A DNA stretch of 23,550 bases from Collinsella sp. (GCA_019419645.1 DXZN01000027.1:1-23550), one strand, 5' to 3'; positions 1-7,982 are shown, counted from the first letter of the stretch. Program-made: numbers and translations. Notes: generated from the letters alone by a model not told the origin.

Positions 1-56
1 GGGCGCAAGCCCCCGCTCCCCGCCGGCTCTTACACCACATCTGTGCGCACTACCTG
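1..56. other. Left-edge sequence, no gene assigned
   Basis: GC-rich sequence at the window edge. One plus-strand frame is open from base 1 to a TGA at 55-57, which lies at the start of the first 67-bp palindrome. It could be the last 18 codons of a gene outside the window, but so short a stretch carries no recognisable motif. No RNA gene is visible. Confidence 0.2.
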
Positions 57-123
57 AGTTGCGGTGAAATGAGGATTTTTTAGCCTGGAAAAGCCGTTAT
101 TCAATCCCTATTTCACCGCAACT
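57..123. repeat. 67-bp palindromic element, copy 1
   Basis: The ends are a perfect 14-nt inverted repeat, AGTTGCGGTGAAAT at 57-70 and its complement at 110-123, around a 39-nt centre. Copies of exactly the same length lie at 400-466 and 16736-16802. Copies 1 and 2 also share TATTCAATCCCT just inside the right arm. It has no coding capacity. It looks like a REP- or MITE-type intergenic repeat; the family was not identified. Confidence 0.85.
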
Positions 124-399
124 TTTCTATAGACTGGATTTCGGGCTGATGCTAAGTTTGTAACATTTCAAAACTCTACCGGATTACGGGGCTGAATTGA
201 CAACCTCCATCCATTCCAGTAATTTGCAAATTTCAACAAACCATCTACCTGCGGTTTTATTTAGGTCATTTTTGCTGTGGTCGGGCATCACCAATCTAGC
301 CCCGTAATCCGCCCCACTATTGATAACAGCAAGTATGAAACGGAGCTATTTTTACCCACTCTTTACCTCTATTGCGATCTCCGCTCGCATGATCTCCTG
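124..399. other. AT-rich spacer between two palindromes, no gene
   Basis: This 276-bp stretch is markedly AT-rich: about 44% GC over 181-360, against about 70% in sampled lines of neighbouring genes. Reading frames on both strands are broken or lack family motifs. It holds an inverted repeat (180-193 with 298-311) and a 12-nt palindrome at 221-232. Being bounded by direct copies of the 67-bp element, it may be a remnant of inserted DNA. Confidence 0.5.
180..311. repeat. 14-nt inverted repeat with 104-nt spacer
   Basis: CGGATTACGGGGCT at 180-193 is matched by its exact complement at 298-311. Three further bases (ATT/AAT) pair inside a 2-nt mismatch. The arms differ from those of the 67-bp element. 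The spacer is AT-rich and has no gene. It could be the ends of a degenerate non-autonomous element. Confidence 0.65.
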
Positions 400-466
400 A
401 GTTGCGGTGAAATAAGGACTGTTTGGCGGGTAGATGCCGCTATTCAATCCCTATTTCACCGCAACT
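400..466. repeat. 67-bp palindromic element, copy 2
   Basis: AGTTGCGGTGAAAT at 400-413 pairs perfectly with 453-466. Length and arms are identical to copy 1 and in the same orientation, 343 bp apart. It ends 6 nt from the rsmB stop codon, so it lies immediately 3' of that minus-strand gene. There is no T-run after the hairpin on the minus strand, so it is not a standard intrinsic terminator, though it would fold in the rsmB transcript. Confidence 0.85.
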
Positions 467-472
467 TCGCAG

Positions 473-1873
473 TTACTGGCGGACCAGGCGGGCGCAGAAG
501 TGGCCGTCGTAGGAGTCGGCGTTTACGGGAACGCTTTGGAAAAGGCCTCGAGCGTTTTGTCGTACGGAAACGAGCTTCTTAGCTTGTTCGAACTCGGGGA
601 GCTGCAGAATCTGGGCTTCGGAGACGGGGGCCACGGTAAAGCCGGCGCCCTCGGGAGAAGCCAGGAAAGCATCCACGACCTGCGTGTTCTCTTCATTAAA
701 AACCGAGCAGGTGGCATAGATAAGCTCACCGCCGGCAGCCACGCGCGCGGCTGCTTCCTTGAGCATCGTCAGCTGCAGGCGGGGCAACTCGGTCGTAACA
801 TCGTTCTCGGTCAGGCGCCACGGAATCTCAGGGTGGCGGCGCATGGTGCCGGTGCCAGAGCACGGCGCATCGATAAACACCGTGTCGAACAGGGCGGGCT
901 CGCCAAGCATCGCGTCAAAAGACGTGAGCACCTCATTGAGCTCGCAGGCATCGCCCGACACCGTACGAACACCTGAGATACCCGCCTTATGTAGGCGCGC
1001 GAGATTCTGATCGCACTTACGATCGTGCAGATCGAGCGCAGTATGCTGACGCTCGTACCCGGCACGCTTGGCCTGGCACATCATCACATAGGTCTTGGTG
1101 CCGCGACCGGCGCCAATCTCCAGGCAACGACCGGGACGCGTCGCCGCAGTAGCGATAAGCTGAGCGTTGAGGTCCGAGGCAACCGCAGCCGCACGCTCAA
1201 ACACGCCCGATGCAACCGTGACCTGCGCATCGACCGGAGCATGGCAGCCCGGGAAGACAGGCGCAACGAGCTGCGAGATATACGGGTCGGCCTTGGTCGC
1301 AAACGCATTCTCGTGCAGCGCAAGCGGCGCAGGCGCAAGATTGCCGGCAAAGTTGAGCGCGCCCTCGGGCGTATCGAACGAGGCCATAATACGAGCGCAC
1401 AGCCAGCGAGGAAGACCCATCAAACGAGACAGACGAACCAAACGGCGCTCAGACTCATCCACGTCGGATGCCGTGGCGAAGTCCTCAACGTTGTCCGCAA
1501 CCTTGTGCAGCACCGCGTTAGCCAGGCCCGCGGCAGACTTAGCACCGCTGCGCACCAGTTCAACACCCTGGCTCACGGCAACACGGCCAGGCGTATGCAG
1601 ATAAAGCATCTCGAAGGCCGAGATGCGAAGCGCCATGCGAACGCGCGGCGCGACCTTTTTGGGCTTATCCAAAAATTGATCGAGCAACTCATCCAAAATA
1701 CCCTGCGTGGCGGCAACACCGAGCGCCAAACGGGCGGCAAAAGCAGAATCGCGCTGGTCAATGGCCTTGGCGGAAGCACGTGAAGACAACACGTCACGTG
1801 CGTACATACCGCGACGATCGGCCTCCATCAGCACATCGAGCGCAAGCTTGCGCGCGGGAGACAGCTTGCTCAT
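473..1873 (-). CDS. rsmB: 16S rRNA (cytosine-967 C5) methyltransferase RsmB
   Basis: A 466-aa cytoplasmic enzyme that uses SAM to methylate C5 of a cytosine (967 in E. coli numbering) of 16S rRNA. Residues 1-130 form a NusB-like RNA-binding domain. The rest is a Rossmann methyltransferase with the SAM-binding motif LEIGAGRGTK (251-260) and both family cysteines: Cys338 in DAPCSG, which releases the product, and Cys389 in ATCS, the nucleophile. The ATG at 1873 is chosen because it overlaps the fmt stop as ATGA (4 nt) and gives the usual MSKLSPAR-type N-terminus; the frame remains open 16 codons further, but within fmt. The overlap implies translational coupling. It is the last gene of the priA-def-fmt-rsmB run, a common bacterial order. 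A palindrome follows 6 nt after the stop. Confidence 0.95.
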   Translation of the reverse strand: MSKLSPARKLALDVLMEADRRGMYARDVLSSRASAKAIDQRDSAFAARLALGVAATQGILDELLDQFLDKPKKVAPRVRMALRISAFEMLYLHTPGRVAVSQGVELVRSGAKSAAGLANAVLHKVADNVEDFATASDVDESERRLVRLSRLMGLPRWLCARIMASFDTPEGALNFAGNLAPAPLALHENAFATKADPYISQLVAPVFPGCHAPVDAQVTVASGVFERAAAVASDLNAQLIATAATRPGRCLEIGAGRGTKTYVMMCQAKRAGYERQHTALDLHDRKCDQNLARLHKAGISGVRTVSGDACELNEVLTSFDAMLGEPALFDTVFIDAPCSGTGTMRRHPEIPWRLTENDVTTELPRLQLTMLKEAAARVAAGGELIYATCSVFNEENTQVVDAFLASPEGAGFTVAPVSEAQILQLPEFEQAKKLVSVRQNARGLFQSVPVNADSYDGHFCARLVRQ

Positions 1874-2790
1874 GACAAAACACCCCAGATAAGATCGGCA
1901 CCCTGCAGGCCAGCAGCCCAAGCAGAAGCGGCCATAGCACGCTTGCCATCAGGCTTAACCTCGAGCAACTCAACCGAGCCATCGGAAAGGCCAAGGTAAA
2001 CACGCTTAGCCTGAACGAGAACCTGACCCTCGCCAAGCGACACATCAGCCGCCGCAGCATCGAGCACACGCACGGTCTTGCCGGCAATCACGCAACGAGC
2101 AGGCGCGGTATCGGACGAGGCCAGTACATGATGCACGCAATCAAGCGCCGCCATGTGCGGATCCAGGCGCATCTCCTGCTTAGAAATCTTGGCAGCATGG
2201 GTAACGAGCGCCTCGTCCTGTTCGATCCACACGGCGGTGCCATCGGCAAGAGAAGGAAGCGTATCGGCAAGCAGTTTACCGCCAAGCTCACCAAGCTCCA
2301 TGGTCAGCGCCTCAGCATGCTTACCGGCAACCGACGTAGACGCCTGGGCACAATAAGCGCCGGTATCAACGCCATGTCCAATACGCATGATAGAAACGCC
2401 AGCAACCTCATCACCAGCAAGAATCGCACGCTGAATAGGAGCAGCCCCACGCCAGCGAGGCAGCAAGGACGCATGAACATTCACAATACCAAGCGGCGCC
2501 ATATGCAGCACCTCATCCGGCAAAATGCAACCATAAGCAGCCACACAGAAAATATCGGCTTGCGCAGCTTGGAGCGCCTCAACAACCTCGGCCGTCATAC
2601 GATTAGCCTCAATAACCGGCAACCCAAGCTCAAGCGCCTTGGCCTTAATAGGAGACGGCTCCAACTTTTTACCACGCCCGCGAACAGCATCAGGACGAGT
2701 AACAACAAGCGCAATCTCATTCCCAGCCTCAACAAGCGAAGTCAAAGAAGGCACAGCAAAATCAGGCGTACCCATTAACACAATACGCAT
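1870..2790 (-). CDS. fmt: Methionyl-tRNA formyltransferase
   Basis: A 306-aa enzyme that transfers a formyl group from 10-formyltetrahydrofolate to Met-tRNA(fMet), producing the initiator tRNA. The N-terminal MRIVLMGTPDFAVPSL is typical. The catalytic Asn104 and His106 are in NVHASLLPRWRGAAP and the catalytic Asp142 is in GVDTGAY. The C-terminal third is the OB-like tRNA-binding domain. Length is normal for the family. A GGGGAG ribosome site lies 10 nt before the ATG. The end overlaps rsmB by 4 nt. Upstream, about 320 bp with a terminator-like hairpin and a palindrome separate it from def, so fmt-rsmB probably has its own promoter or depends on readthrough; no clear promoter was found in that T-rich stretch. 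Confidence 0.96.
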   Translation of the reverse strand: MRIVLMGTPDFAVPSLTSLVEAGNEIALVVTRPDAVRGRGKKLEPSPIKAKALELGLPVIEANRMTAEVVEALQAAQADIFCVAAYGCILPDEVLHMAPLGIVNVHASLLPRWRGAAPIQRAILAGDEVAGVSIMRIGHGVDTGAYCAQASTSVAGKHAEALTMELGELGGKLLADTLPSLADGTAVWIEQDEALVTHAAKISKQEMRLDPHMAALDCVHHVLASSDTAPARCVIAGKTVRVLDAAAADVSLGEGQVLVQAKRVYLGLSDGSVELLEVKPDGKRAMAASAWAAGLQGADLIWGVLS

Positions 2791-3007
2791 AAAGATCGTC
2801 TCCCCTCAACCAAAGCCGAGACGGCTACAAAGAACAGCGGAAAGCAAGGTTCCCAGGCCATCCGCAATAACAATTCAACAAGAACAAATATACCCAAAAC
2901 CAAAGAAAGAGCCGCAATAAAAGCAGCTCTTCCAACAAAGCACCTATCAGCGAAGACGCCCATCCCTGGCCCGACGGCACCTGGGCGAGACAAGCAGCGT
3001 CAACGTA
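2791..3007. other. def-fmt spacer, no gene
   Basis: Together with the palindrome at 3008-3103 this forms a 321-bp gap between fmt and def. Read on the minus strand it is T-rich. It contains a terminator-like hairpin (2898-2930) and the fmt ribosome site. Short minus-strand frames give hydrophobic peptides because of the T-richness, but none has a good ribosome site. An fmt promoter is expected here, but no box pair stands out. Confidence 0.5.
2898..2930 (-). terminator. Terminator-like hairpin between def and fmt
   Basis: On the minus strand an 8-bp stem (bases 2930-2923 with 2915-2908, one G-U pair) closes a 7-nt T-rich loop. A T-rich tail, TTCTTTGGTTTT, follows. It is oriented to end transcripts coming from def before fmt. 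The stem is modest and the tail is interrupted by GG, so termination may be partial. Confidence 0.5.
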
Positions 3008-3103
3008 GTCCCCGGGGCGCCCGCCTATATCGTCCCGCGCGCAGTTTCGCAGCGCAGCGAGAATGTTTGAGCACGGGATGATATAGGCGGGCGCCCCGGG
3101 GAC
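3008..3103. repeat. 30-bp inverted repeat 3' of def
   Basis: Arms at 3008-3037 and 3074-3103 match with a single mismatch (at 3079) and enclose 36 nt. The outer ends are GTCCCC and GGGGAC. It starts 8 nt after the def stop on the minus strand. As RNA it would form a very stable hairpin but has no T-run, so it is better described as a REP-like palindrome than a standard terminator. The GTCCCC/GGGGAC ends are shared with the composite palindrome at 7770-7982. Confidence 0.8.
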
Positions 3104-3111
3104 GGACAAAC

Positions 3112-3648
3112 CTACTCCGTCTCGCCCGGTCGAGCGCCGCGGGCCAGGGCGTCCTGGTACTCCTTGACTGCCTTGATACGCTGCATCGGCTTGAGTCGCT
3201 CGAACATGGTGTTGCCGTGCAGGTGATCGATCTCGTGCTGCAGGCACACGCAGAACAGGTCGCCCGTTGCTTCATAGCGAATCAGGTTGGCATCCAGGTC
3301 ATACGCCTCGACGACAACATGATCGGGACGCTCGATCTCGCAGCTAATGCCGGGGATGGACAGGCAGCCCTCGCTATACGGCACCAGATGGTCGCTCTGC
3401 TCAACAATGACAGGGTTGATAAGCACGTACGGGTCATAGTCGTTCTTATCGGTATAGTCGCAGTCGATGGTGACGAGCTGAATGAGCTCGCCGATCTGCG
3501 GGGCAGCCAGGCCACAGCCGCCGTTGTCGAACATCATCTTCTTCATCTTCTCGGCAAGCGCCTCGATCGCCGGGGTGATCTCCTCGATGACGGCGCACTC
3601 CTGGCGCAGACGAGGGTCGGGCGACAGTACGATTCCATTGGCTTCCAT
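3112..3648 (-). CDS. def: Peptide deformylase
   Basis: A 178-aa metalloenzyme that removes the formyl group from the N-terminal methionine of new proteins. All three family motifs are present in order: GCGLAAPQ (44-51), EGCLS (93-97, Cys95 a metal ligand) and HEIDH (138-142, two His ligands and catalytic Glu139). A good AAAGGA ribosome site lies about 6 nt before the ATG. It lies 18 bp downstream of priA on the same strand and is probably co-transcribed with it. A large palindrome and a terminator-like hairpin follow, splitting it from fmt, its usual partner in N-terminal formyl turnover. Confidence 0.96.
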   Translation of the reverse strand: MEANGIVLSPDPRLRQECAVIEEITPAIEALAEKMKKMMFDNGGCGLAAPQIGELIQLVTIDCDYTDKNDYDPYVLINPVIVEQSDHLVPYSEGCLSIPGISCEIERPDHVVVEAYDLDANLIRYEATGDLFCVCLQHEIDHLHGNTMFERLKPMQRIKAVKEYQDALARGARPGETE

Positions 3649-3666
3649 GGCCGTCCTTTCGGGTTG

Positions 3667-6108
3667 TTACATCAAATCATAGGCGTCGACGTCAACGCTT
3701 ACGCTCACGCCGCGCACGGAGCCCACCTCTTTGAGGCAGGCGTCGATATCATCAGAGACATGGTACCCTACCGGCGACTTCACAAGCAGATGGAAGCGGT
3801 AACGGTCCTTGGCTCTCTCGATTACACACGAAGCAGGGCCCAGTACCTGCGGCACGGCGCTCCCCGCCCGCAAAAAGTCAGGCGCGGCGGCATGCCAGCG
3901 ACGCTTGAGGAGCTTCGCGATGCGCCCGATATAGTCTCGCGCGTCATCCGCGTTCGTCGACCATACCAAGATGTTGGCCAAGCGCACGAACGGCGGATAC
4001 AGCGCGTCGCGGCGCTGGTCTAGGTCGTGGTCGGTAAAGATCGAACGATCGTGCTCGGCGACGGCGCGAATGACCGGGTCCTCGGGCAGGTAGGTCTGGA
4101 TGATAACCTCACCGGGGCGATCTCCGCGTCCGGCACGGCCCGCGACCTGCTCCAGCAAATCGTAGGCGCGCTCCCCCGCTCTAAAATCGGGCAGCTTGAG
4201 GGCAAAGTCGGCATTGACCACGCCCACAAGCGTGACCTCGGGAAAGTCGAGGCCTTTGGCGATCATCTGGGTGCCCAGCAGCACCGCGCAATCGGCCGCA
4301 TCGAACTGCTCGAGCAGCTTTTTGTGCGCGTCCTTGCCGCGCGTGGAATCGGCATCCATGCGAATGATGGCGACGTCGTCGGGCAGCATCTGGTGCAGCG
4401 CATCCTCGATCTGCTGCGTGCCCAAGCCCATTTTTGCCAGGTAGCGGCTGCCGCACTTGGGGCAGCGACTCGTGGGCGCGGGATACGGCTGCACGCGCCA
4501 GGACGATCCGCAGGTGTGGCACTGCAGTGTGTGCGTGCGCTCATGATACGTGAGCGCCGTGGAACAGTGGTTGCAGGTGGGGACGCAACCGCACTCGCGG
4601 CACATCAGAAACGGCGCAAACCCGCGGCGGTTGTGCAGCAACACGGCCTTTTCGCGGCGCTCGACCACACGCTCCAGGCCTTCCATCAGCGGTTTAGAGA
4701 ACATGGAGCGACTGCCGTGCGCGAACTCGCGGCGTAGGTCGGCAATGCGGACTGTGGGCAACACGGCGTGTCCCGGGCGCTCGGGCATCTCGACACGCGT
4801 CCAGGTGGCTCCGTTGTACGTGCCGCGGCGGCAGCGGTCGAGGGCCTCGGCAGAAGGGGTGGCCGAACCCAACACGAGCGGGCAGCGATACCGACGCGCC
4901 ATCTCGGCAGCCACCTCGCGCGCATGGTATCGCGGGCTGGAGCCCTGCTTGTAGCTGGTCTCGTGCTCCTCGTCGATAATAATGAGGCCCAGATCGCTGA
5001 GCGGGCAAAAGAGCGCCGAGCGGGCGCCCACGACCACGCGCGCGGCACCGCTGGCGACCATATCCCACTGGTCCAGGCGCTCGCCAGCAGAAAGACGCGA
5101 ATGGAACACAGCGACCGTCTCGCCAAAGCGCGAGCGGAAGCGGCCGACGGTCTGGGCCGTCAGCGAGATCTCGGGTACGAGCACGCAGGCCGAACGGCCG
5201 GCCGCCAGCACGCGCTCAATCGCCGAGAGGTAGACCTCGGTTTTGCCGGAACCGGTGACGCCATCGACAAGGACCACGTCGCCGTGGGCGACAAGGCGGA
5301 CGCGCTCAATCTGCGCAAGGGCCTGCTGCTGGCCGTTGGTGAGTGCCACCGGGGCCTTCCCACTCGCCGAGGACAGCGTGGTCTGCTCGCTGCAGCCACG
5401 CCAGGCGCGGCGCTCTTCCACCACCACGACGCCGCGTTTTTCGAGCGCCTTGATGGTTGCCGACATGCTGTTGTAGAGCAGGTTGAGGTCGCGCGTCGTG
5501 ACGGGGCCGCACTGAAGCGCCTCGATGAGCTGACGCTGACGGACCGCGGTCTTGGGCGGCGTGTAGTCAAAGCCTTCGGGCGTAAGCATCACCCAGCGGT
5601 TTTGGATGGGTTTGACGGCGGGACGCTCAACCGACCATGCGCCGTCATCGCCCTTGACCACGCGCGGGCTGCCGCCCGGAGGCAAGAACAGGCGCAGGCA
5701 CTCGGAAAGCGTCGCGACGTACTCGCGGCTCATCCAACGTGCGATACGGGCGGCCTCGGCGGTAAAGAGCGGCTTGCTGAGGATAGCCTCGATAGGCTTG
5801 ACGCGCGCGGGGTCGAGAGCGTCGTTACCTTGCAGGTCGCCCAGCTCGGGCGCGATGTCGACGATGTAGCCCGCGGCCGCACGGTTGCCAAAATGAACTA
5901 GGACGGTGGAGCCGATCTGGGCATCGTTGGCAAGGGGCTCGGGGATGCCGTAAGCAAACGGTTCGGACAGCGCACGGGTAGGGATGTCCAGGACCACACT
6001 CGCATGGGCGGCAACGGGCTCAGACTGCGCCGGGGCGACGGCAGGGGCCGCGGACTTCGGAGCTTCCTCCGGTTCCGGCGAACCAAACAGCGACAGTTGC
6101 TCGGCCAT
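3667..6108 (-). CDS. priA: Primosomal protein N' (replication restart helicase PriA)
   Basis: An 813-aa superfamily 2 DNA helicase that recognises stalled forks and reloads the replisome. It has an N-terminal DNA-binding region (to about 260), Walker A GVTGSGKT (283-290) and Walker B DEEH (379-382). The zinc-binding insertion has paired cysteines at 503/506, 512/515, 530/533 and 549/552. The helicase C-terminal part includes GTQMIAKGLDFPEV and QVAGRAGR. The ATG at 6108 is preceded by GGGAGG about 10 nt upstream. The frame stays open to a TTG inside the gltX terminator, but that start is unlikely. Residues 9-35 are a low-complexity Pro/Ala/Glu stretch, longer than in many PriA proteins. Def follows after 18 bp. 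Confidence 0.95.
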   Translation of the reverse strand: MAEQLSLFGSPEPEEAPKSAAPAVAPAQSEPVAAHASVVLDIPTRALSEPFAYGIPEPLANDAQIGSTVLVHFGNRAAAGYIVDIAPELGDLQGNDALDPARVKPIEAILSKPLFTAEAARIARWMSREYVATLSECLRLFLPPGGSPRVVKGDDGAWSVERPAVKPIQNRWVMLTPEGFDYTPPKTAVRQRQLIEALQCGPVTTRDLNLLYNSMSATIKALEKRGVVVVEERRAWRGCSEQTTLSSASGKAPVALTNGQQQALAQIERVRLVAHGDVVLVDGVTGSGKTEVYLSAIERVLAAGRSACVLVPEISLTAQTVGRFRSRFGETVAVFHSRLSAGERLDQWDMVASGAARVVVGARSALFCPLSDLGLIIIDEEHETSYKQGSSPRYHAREVAAEMARRYRCPLVLGSATPSAEALDRCRRGTYNGATWTRVEMPERPGHAVLPTVRIADLRREFAHGSRSMFSKPLMEGLERVVERREKAVLLHNRRGFAPFLMCRECGCVPTCNHCSTALTYHERTHTLQCHTCGSSWRVQPYPAPTSRCPKCGSRYLAKMGLGTQQIEDALHQMLPDDVAIIRMDADSTRGKDAHKKLLEQFDAADCAVLLGTQMIAKGLDFPEVTLVGVVNADFALKLPDFRAGERAYDLLEQVAGRAGRGDRPGEVIIQTYLPEDPVIRAVAEHDRSIFTDHDLDQRRDALYPPFVRLANILVWSTNADDARDYIGRIAKLLKRRWHAAAPDFLRAGSAVPQVLGPASCVIERAKDRYRFHLLVKSPVGYHVSDDIDACLKEVGSVRGVSVSVDVDAYDLM

Positions 6109-6139
6109 GGTCTCTGTACCTCCCATCCCATACGTCTTT

Positions 6140-6173
6140 AGAAACAAGAGCCCCGCTCGGGTGAACGGGGCTC
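6140..6173 (-). terminator. Intrinsic terminator of gltX
   Basis: On the minus strand an 8-bp GC-rich stem (6173-6166 with 6155-6148) and a 10-nt loop are followed by TTGTTTCT. It starts 23 nt after the gltX stop. Only about 30 nt separate it from the priA start, leaving little room for a separate priA promoter. Confidence 0.8.
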
Positions 6174-6196
6174 GGATACATGCGTTTACGCAGCTG

Positions 6197-7672
6197 CTAC
6201 AGCGCCATCGTGCGGGCGCGGTCGATGCGCGCCAGGCAGTCGTCGCGGCCGACGAGCGCCATGGTCTCGCCCAGCGGAGGGCTCACCATGTTGCCGCAGA
6301 CGGCGACGCGCACGGCCTGGAACACCACGCGCTTCTTGAGGTCCATCTGCTCGGGCAGCGGCTCAAGCGCGGCGTCGATGTTGGCAGCCGTCCACTCGTC
6401 CACACCCTCGAGCGCGGCCTTGGCGGCATCCAGAATGGCGCCCATGCCTTCCTTGGCCAGGCCCTTGTTAACAGACTTCTCGTCGTACTCGAGCGTCTCG
6501 GCCGTAGCAAAGATGGGAGCGGCGACGTTCACGGCATCGGCCGGCATCTTGGTGCGCGGCTTGACGATGGCGGCAAGCGCGTCAATCCAGTCCTCGCCGT
6601 ACTCAACATTACCCTCGATGAGACCCGCCTCGTGCAGCTCGGGAACCATGATCTCGTCGGCAAACTGAGCGTCGGACATGCCGTTGATGTACTCAGCATT
6701 GACCCAGTCGAGCTTCTTGGGATCGAAGGTCGCGGGGTTCTTGGAGATGCGGTCGAGCGAGAACTTGCTGGCCAGGACATCGCGCGGGATGATCGTGGTC
6801 TCGCCGTCGAGCGACCAGCCGAGCAGCGCCAGATAGTTGACGAAGGCGTCGGACAGGTAACCGGCGTCGCGGTACTCCTCCACCGAGGTGGCACCGTGGC
6901 GCTTGGAAAGCTTCTTGCCGTCGGCACCCAAGATCATGGAGATGTGGGCGAACGTGGGCACGGGCGCGCCGAGGGCCTCGTAGACCATGACCTGGCGTGG
7001 GGTGTTGGACAGGTGGTCGTCGCCGCGGATGACGTGGGTAATCTTCATCATGGCGTCGTCGACGACGGTCGCGAAGTTATACGTGGGCGTGCCATCGGAG
7101 CGGAAGATGACGAAGTCGTCGAGCTCCTTGGCGTCGAAGGTCACCTCGCCGTGGACGGCGTCGTGGATAACGACGTCGCCGCGGTCCTCGGGCACCTTGA
7201 TGCGCAGGACGTAAGACTCGCCGGCCTCGATGCGGCGGCGGGCCTCCTCAGGATCAAGATCGCGGCAACGGCGCTGATAGCCCTGGAAGGGGTCCTTGCG
7301 CTCCTGCGCGGCCTTGCGGTCGGCGTCGAGCTGCTCCTTGGTGCAGAAGCAGGGATAGGCCTTGCCCTCGTCCCAAAGCTTCTGGGCGGCCTGCTTGTAC
7401 AGGTCCAGGCGCTCGGTCTGGGCGTAGGGGCCAAAGTCGCCGCCCACCTCGGGACCCTCGTCCCAGTCCAGGCCCAGCCAACGCATGGCGCGCAGGATGA
7501 TCTGCGTATTCTCGTCGGTGGAGCGGGTGGGGTCGGTGTCGTCGATGCGCAGGATGAACGTGCCGCCGTTTGCACGGGCGAAAGCCCAGTTATAGATAGC
7601 GGTGCGGGCGCCGCCGATGTGCAGCTTGCCCGTGGGTGAGGGTGCAAAGCGGACGCGAACGTCTGATGCCAT
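6197..7672 (-). CDS. gltX: Glutamyl-tRNA synthetase
   Basis: A 491-aa class I aminoacyl-tRNA synthetase that charges tRNA(Glu). The HIGH signature is HIGG (18-21) in FAPSPTGKLHIGGART. The KMSKS-type loop is KLSKR (254-258) in KKLSKRHGATS. The family element RIDDTDPTRS is present. Length is normal for bacterial GluRS. The ATG at 7672 has GAGGAG 6 nt upstream and gives the canonical start; the frame extends 29 codons further without support. Whether it also charges tRNA(Gln) cannot be told here. A TATACT box lies about 40 nt upstream on the minus strand (7718-7713), without a clear -35 box. It ends in a strong terminator. Confidence 0.96.
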   Translation of the reverse strand: MASDVRVRFAPSPTGKLHIGGARTAIYNWAFARANGGTFILRIDDTDPTRSTDENTQIILRAMRWLGLDWDEGPEVGGDFGPYAQTERLDLYKQAAQKLWDEGKAYPCFCTKEQLDADRKAAQERKDPFQGYQRRCRDLDPEEARRRIEAGESYVLRIKVPEDRGDVVIHDAVHGEVTFDAKELDDFVIFRSDGTPTYNFATVVDDAMMKITHVIRGDDHLSNTPRQVMVYEALGAPVPTFAHISMILGADGKKLSKRHGATSVEEYRDAGYLSDAFVNYLALLGWSLDGETTIIPRDVLASKFSLDRISKNPATFDPKKLDWVNAEYINGMSDAQFADEIMVPELHEAGLIEGNVEYGEDWIDALAAIVKPRTKMPADAVNVAAPIFATAETLEYDEKSVNKGLAKEGMGAILDAAKAALEGVDEWTAANIDAALEPLPEQMDLKKRVVFQAVRVAVCGNMVSPPLGETMALVGRDDCLARIDRARTMAL

Positions 7673-7769
7673 GGAAATCTCCTCGATTGCAGGATGGATG
7701 TCTAACCGCACCAGTATAAAGCAATACTGCCCACCTCCGCACAAAGGGCACCGACCCACTCATTGGGGA
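7673..7769. other. Left part of the divergent gltX-metK intergenic region
   Basis: The whole gltX-metK gap (7673-8089, 417 bp) contains no gene. This part carries the gltX ribosome site (GAGGAG on the minus strand) and a possible minus-strand -10 box, TATACT, at 7718-7713. A 13-nt direct repeat, ACTCATTGGGGAC, occurs at 7758-7770 and 7772-7784 and leads into the palindrome. Both divergent promoters should lie in this gap. Confidence 0.4.
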
Positions 7770-7982
7770 CTACTCATTGGGGACAGACTTAAATGACCAT
7801 TCGTTGGGGACGTTCTTCGAAGCTAACTGAACAGGAGTGTCCCAAACTGCCGTCACTTGGGGACGTTCCTAAACTGCCGGCAGAAAACGACCGTCCCCAA
7901 GTGCCGACACATAAGGAACGTCCCCAGGTGCCGTAAGAGAGTTCCTATTGGCTGGTCATTTAAGTCTGTCCCCAATGAGTAG
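7770..7982. repeat. Composite nested palindrome between gltX and metK
   Basis: The outer arms, 7770-7799 and 7953-7982, are a perfect 30-bp inverted repeat. Nested inside, 7854-7870 pairs with 7914-7930 (one mismatch), and part of the same arm can instead pair with 7892-7903. GGGGAC occurs four times in the left half and GTCCCC three times in the right half. This looks like repeated insertion or duplication of one family of GTCCCC-ended repeats. No coding frame is supported. It lies in the divergent promoter region of gltX and metK. Confidence 0.85.

Noticed and set aside
400..466. Palindrome copy 2 as the intrinsic terminator of rsmB
   Set aside because: It would form a hairpin, but no T-run follows on the minus strand, and the same element occurs in places unrelated to termination of that gene.
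277..582. Plus-strand 101-codon frame over the second palindrome and the rsmB 3' end
   Set aside because: It runs through the palindrome and antisense to rsmB, with no ribosome site and no recognisable motif.
2775..2963. Minus-strand frame giving a 62-aa hydrophobic peptide (starting MGVFADRCF) before fmt
   Set aside because: It overlaps the fmt start, has no spaced ribosome site, and contains the terminator-like hairpin. Its hydrophobicity follows from T-rich DNA, and a second frame over the same bases is also hydrophobic.
7770..7982. CRISPR-like array suggested by repeated GGGGAC motifs
   Set aside because: The repeats are in both orientations, of unequal spacing and nested as palindromes. 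There are no regular direct repeats with unique spacers and no cas genes.
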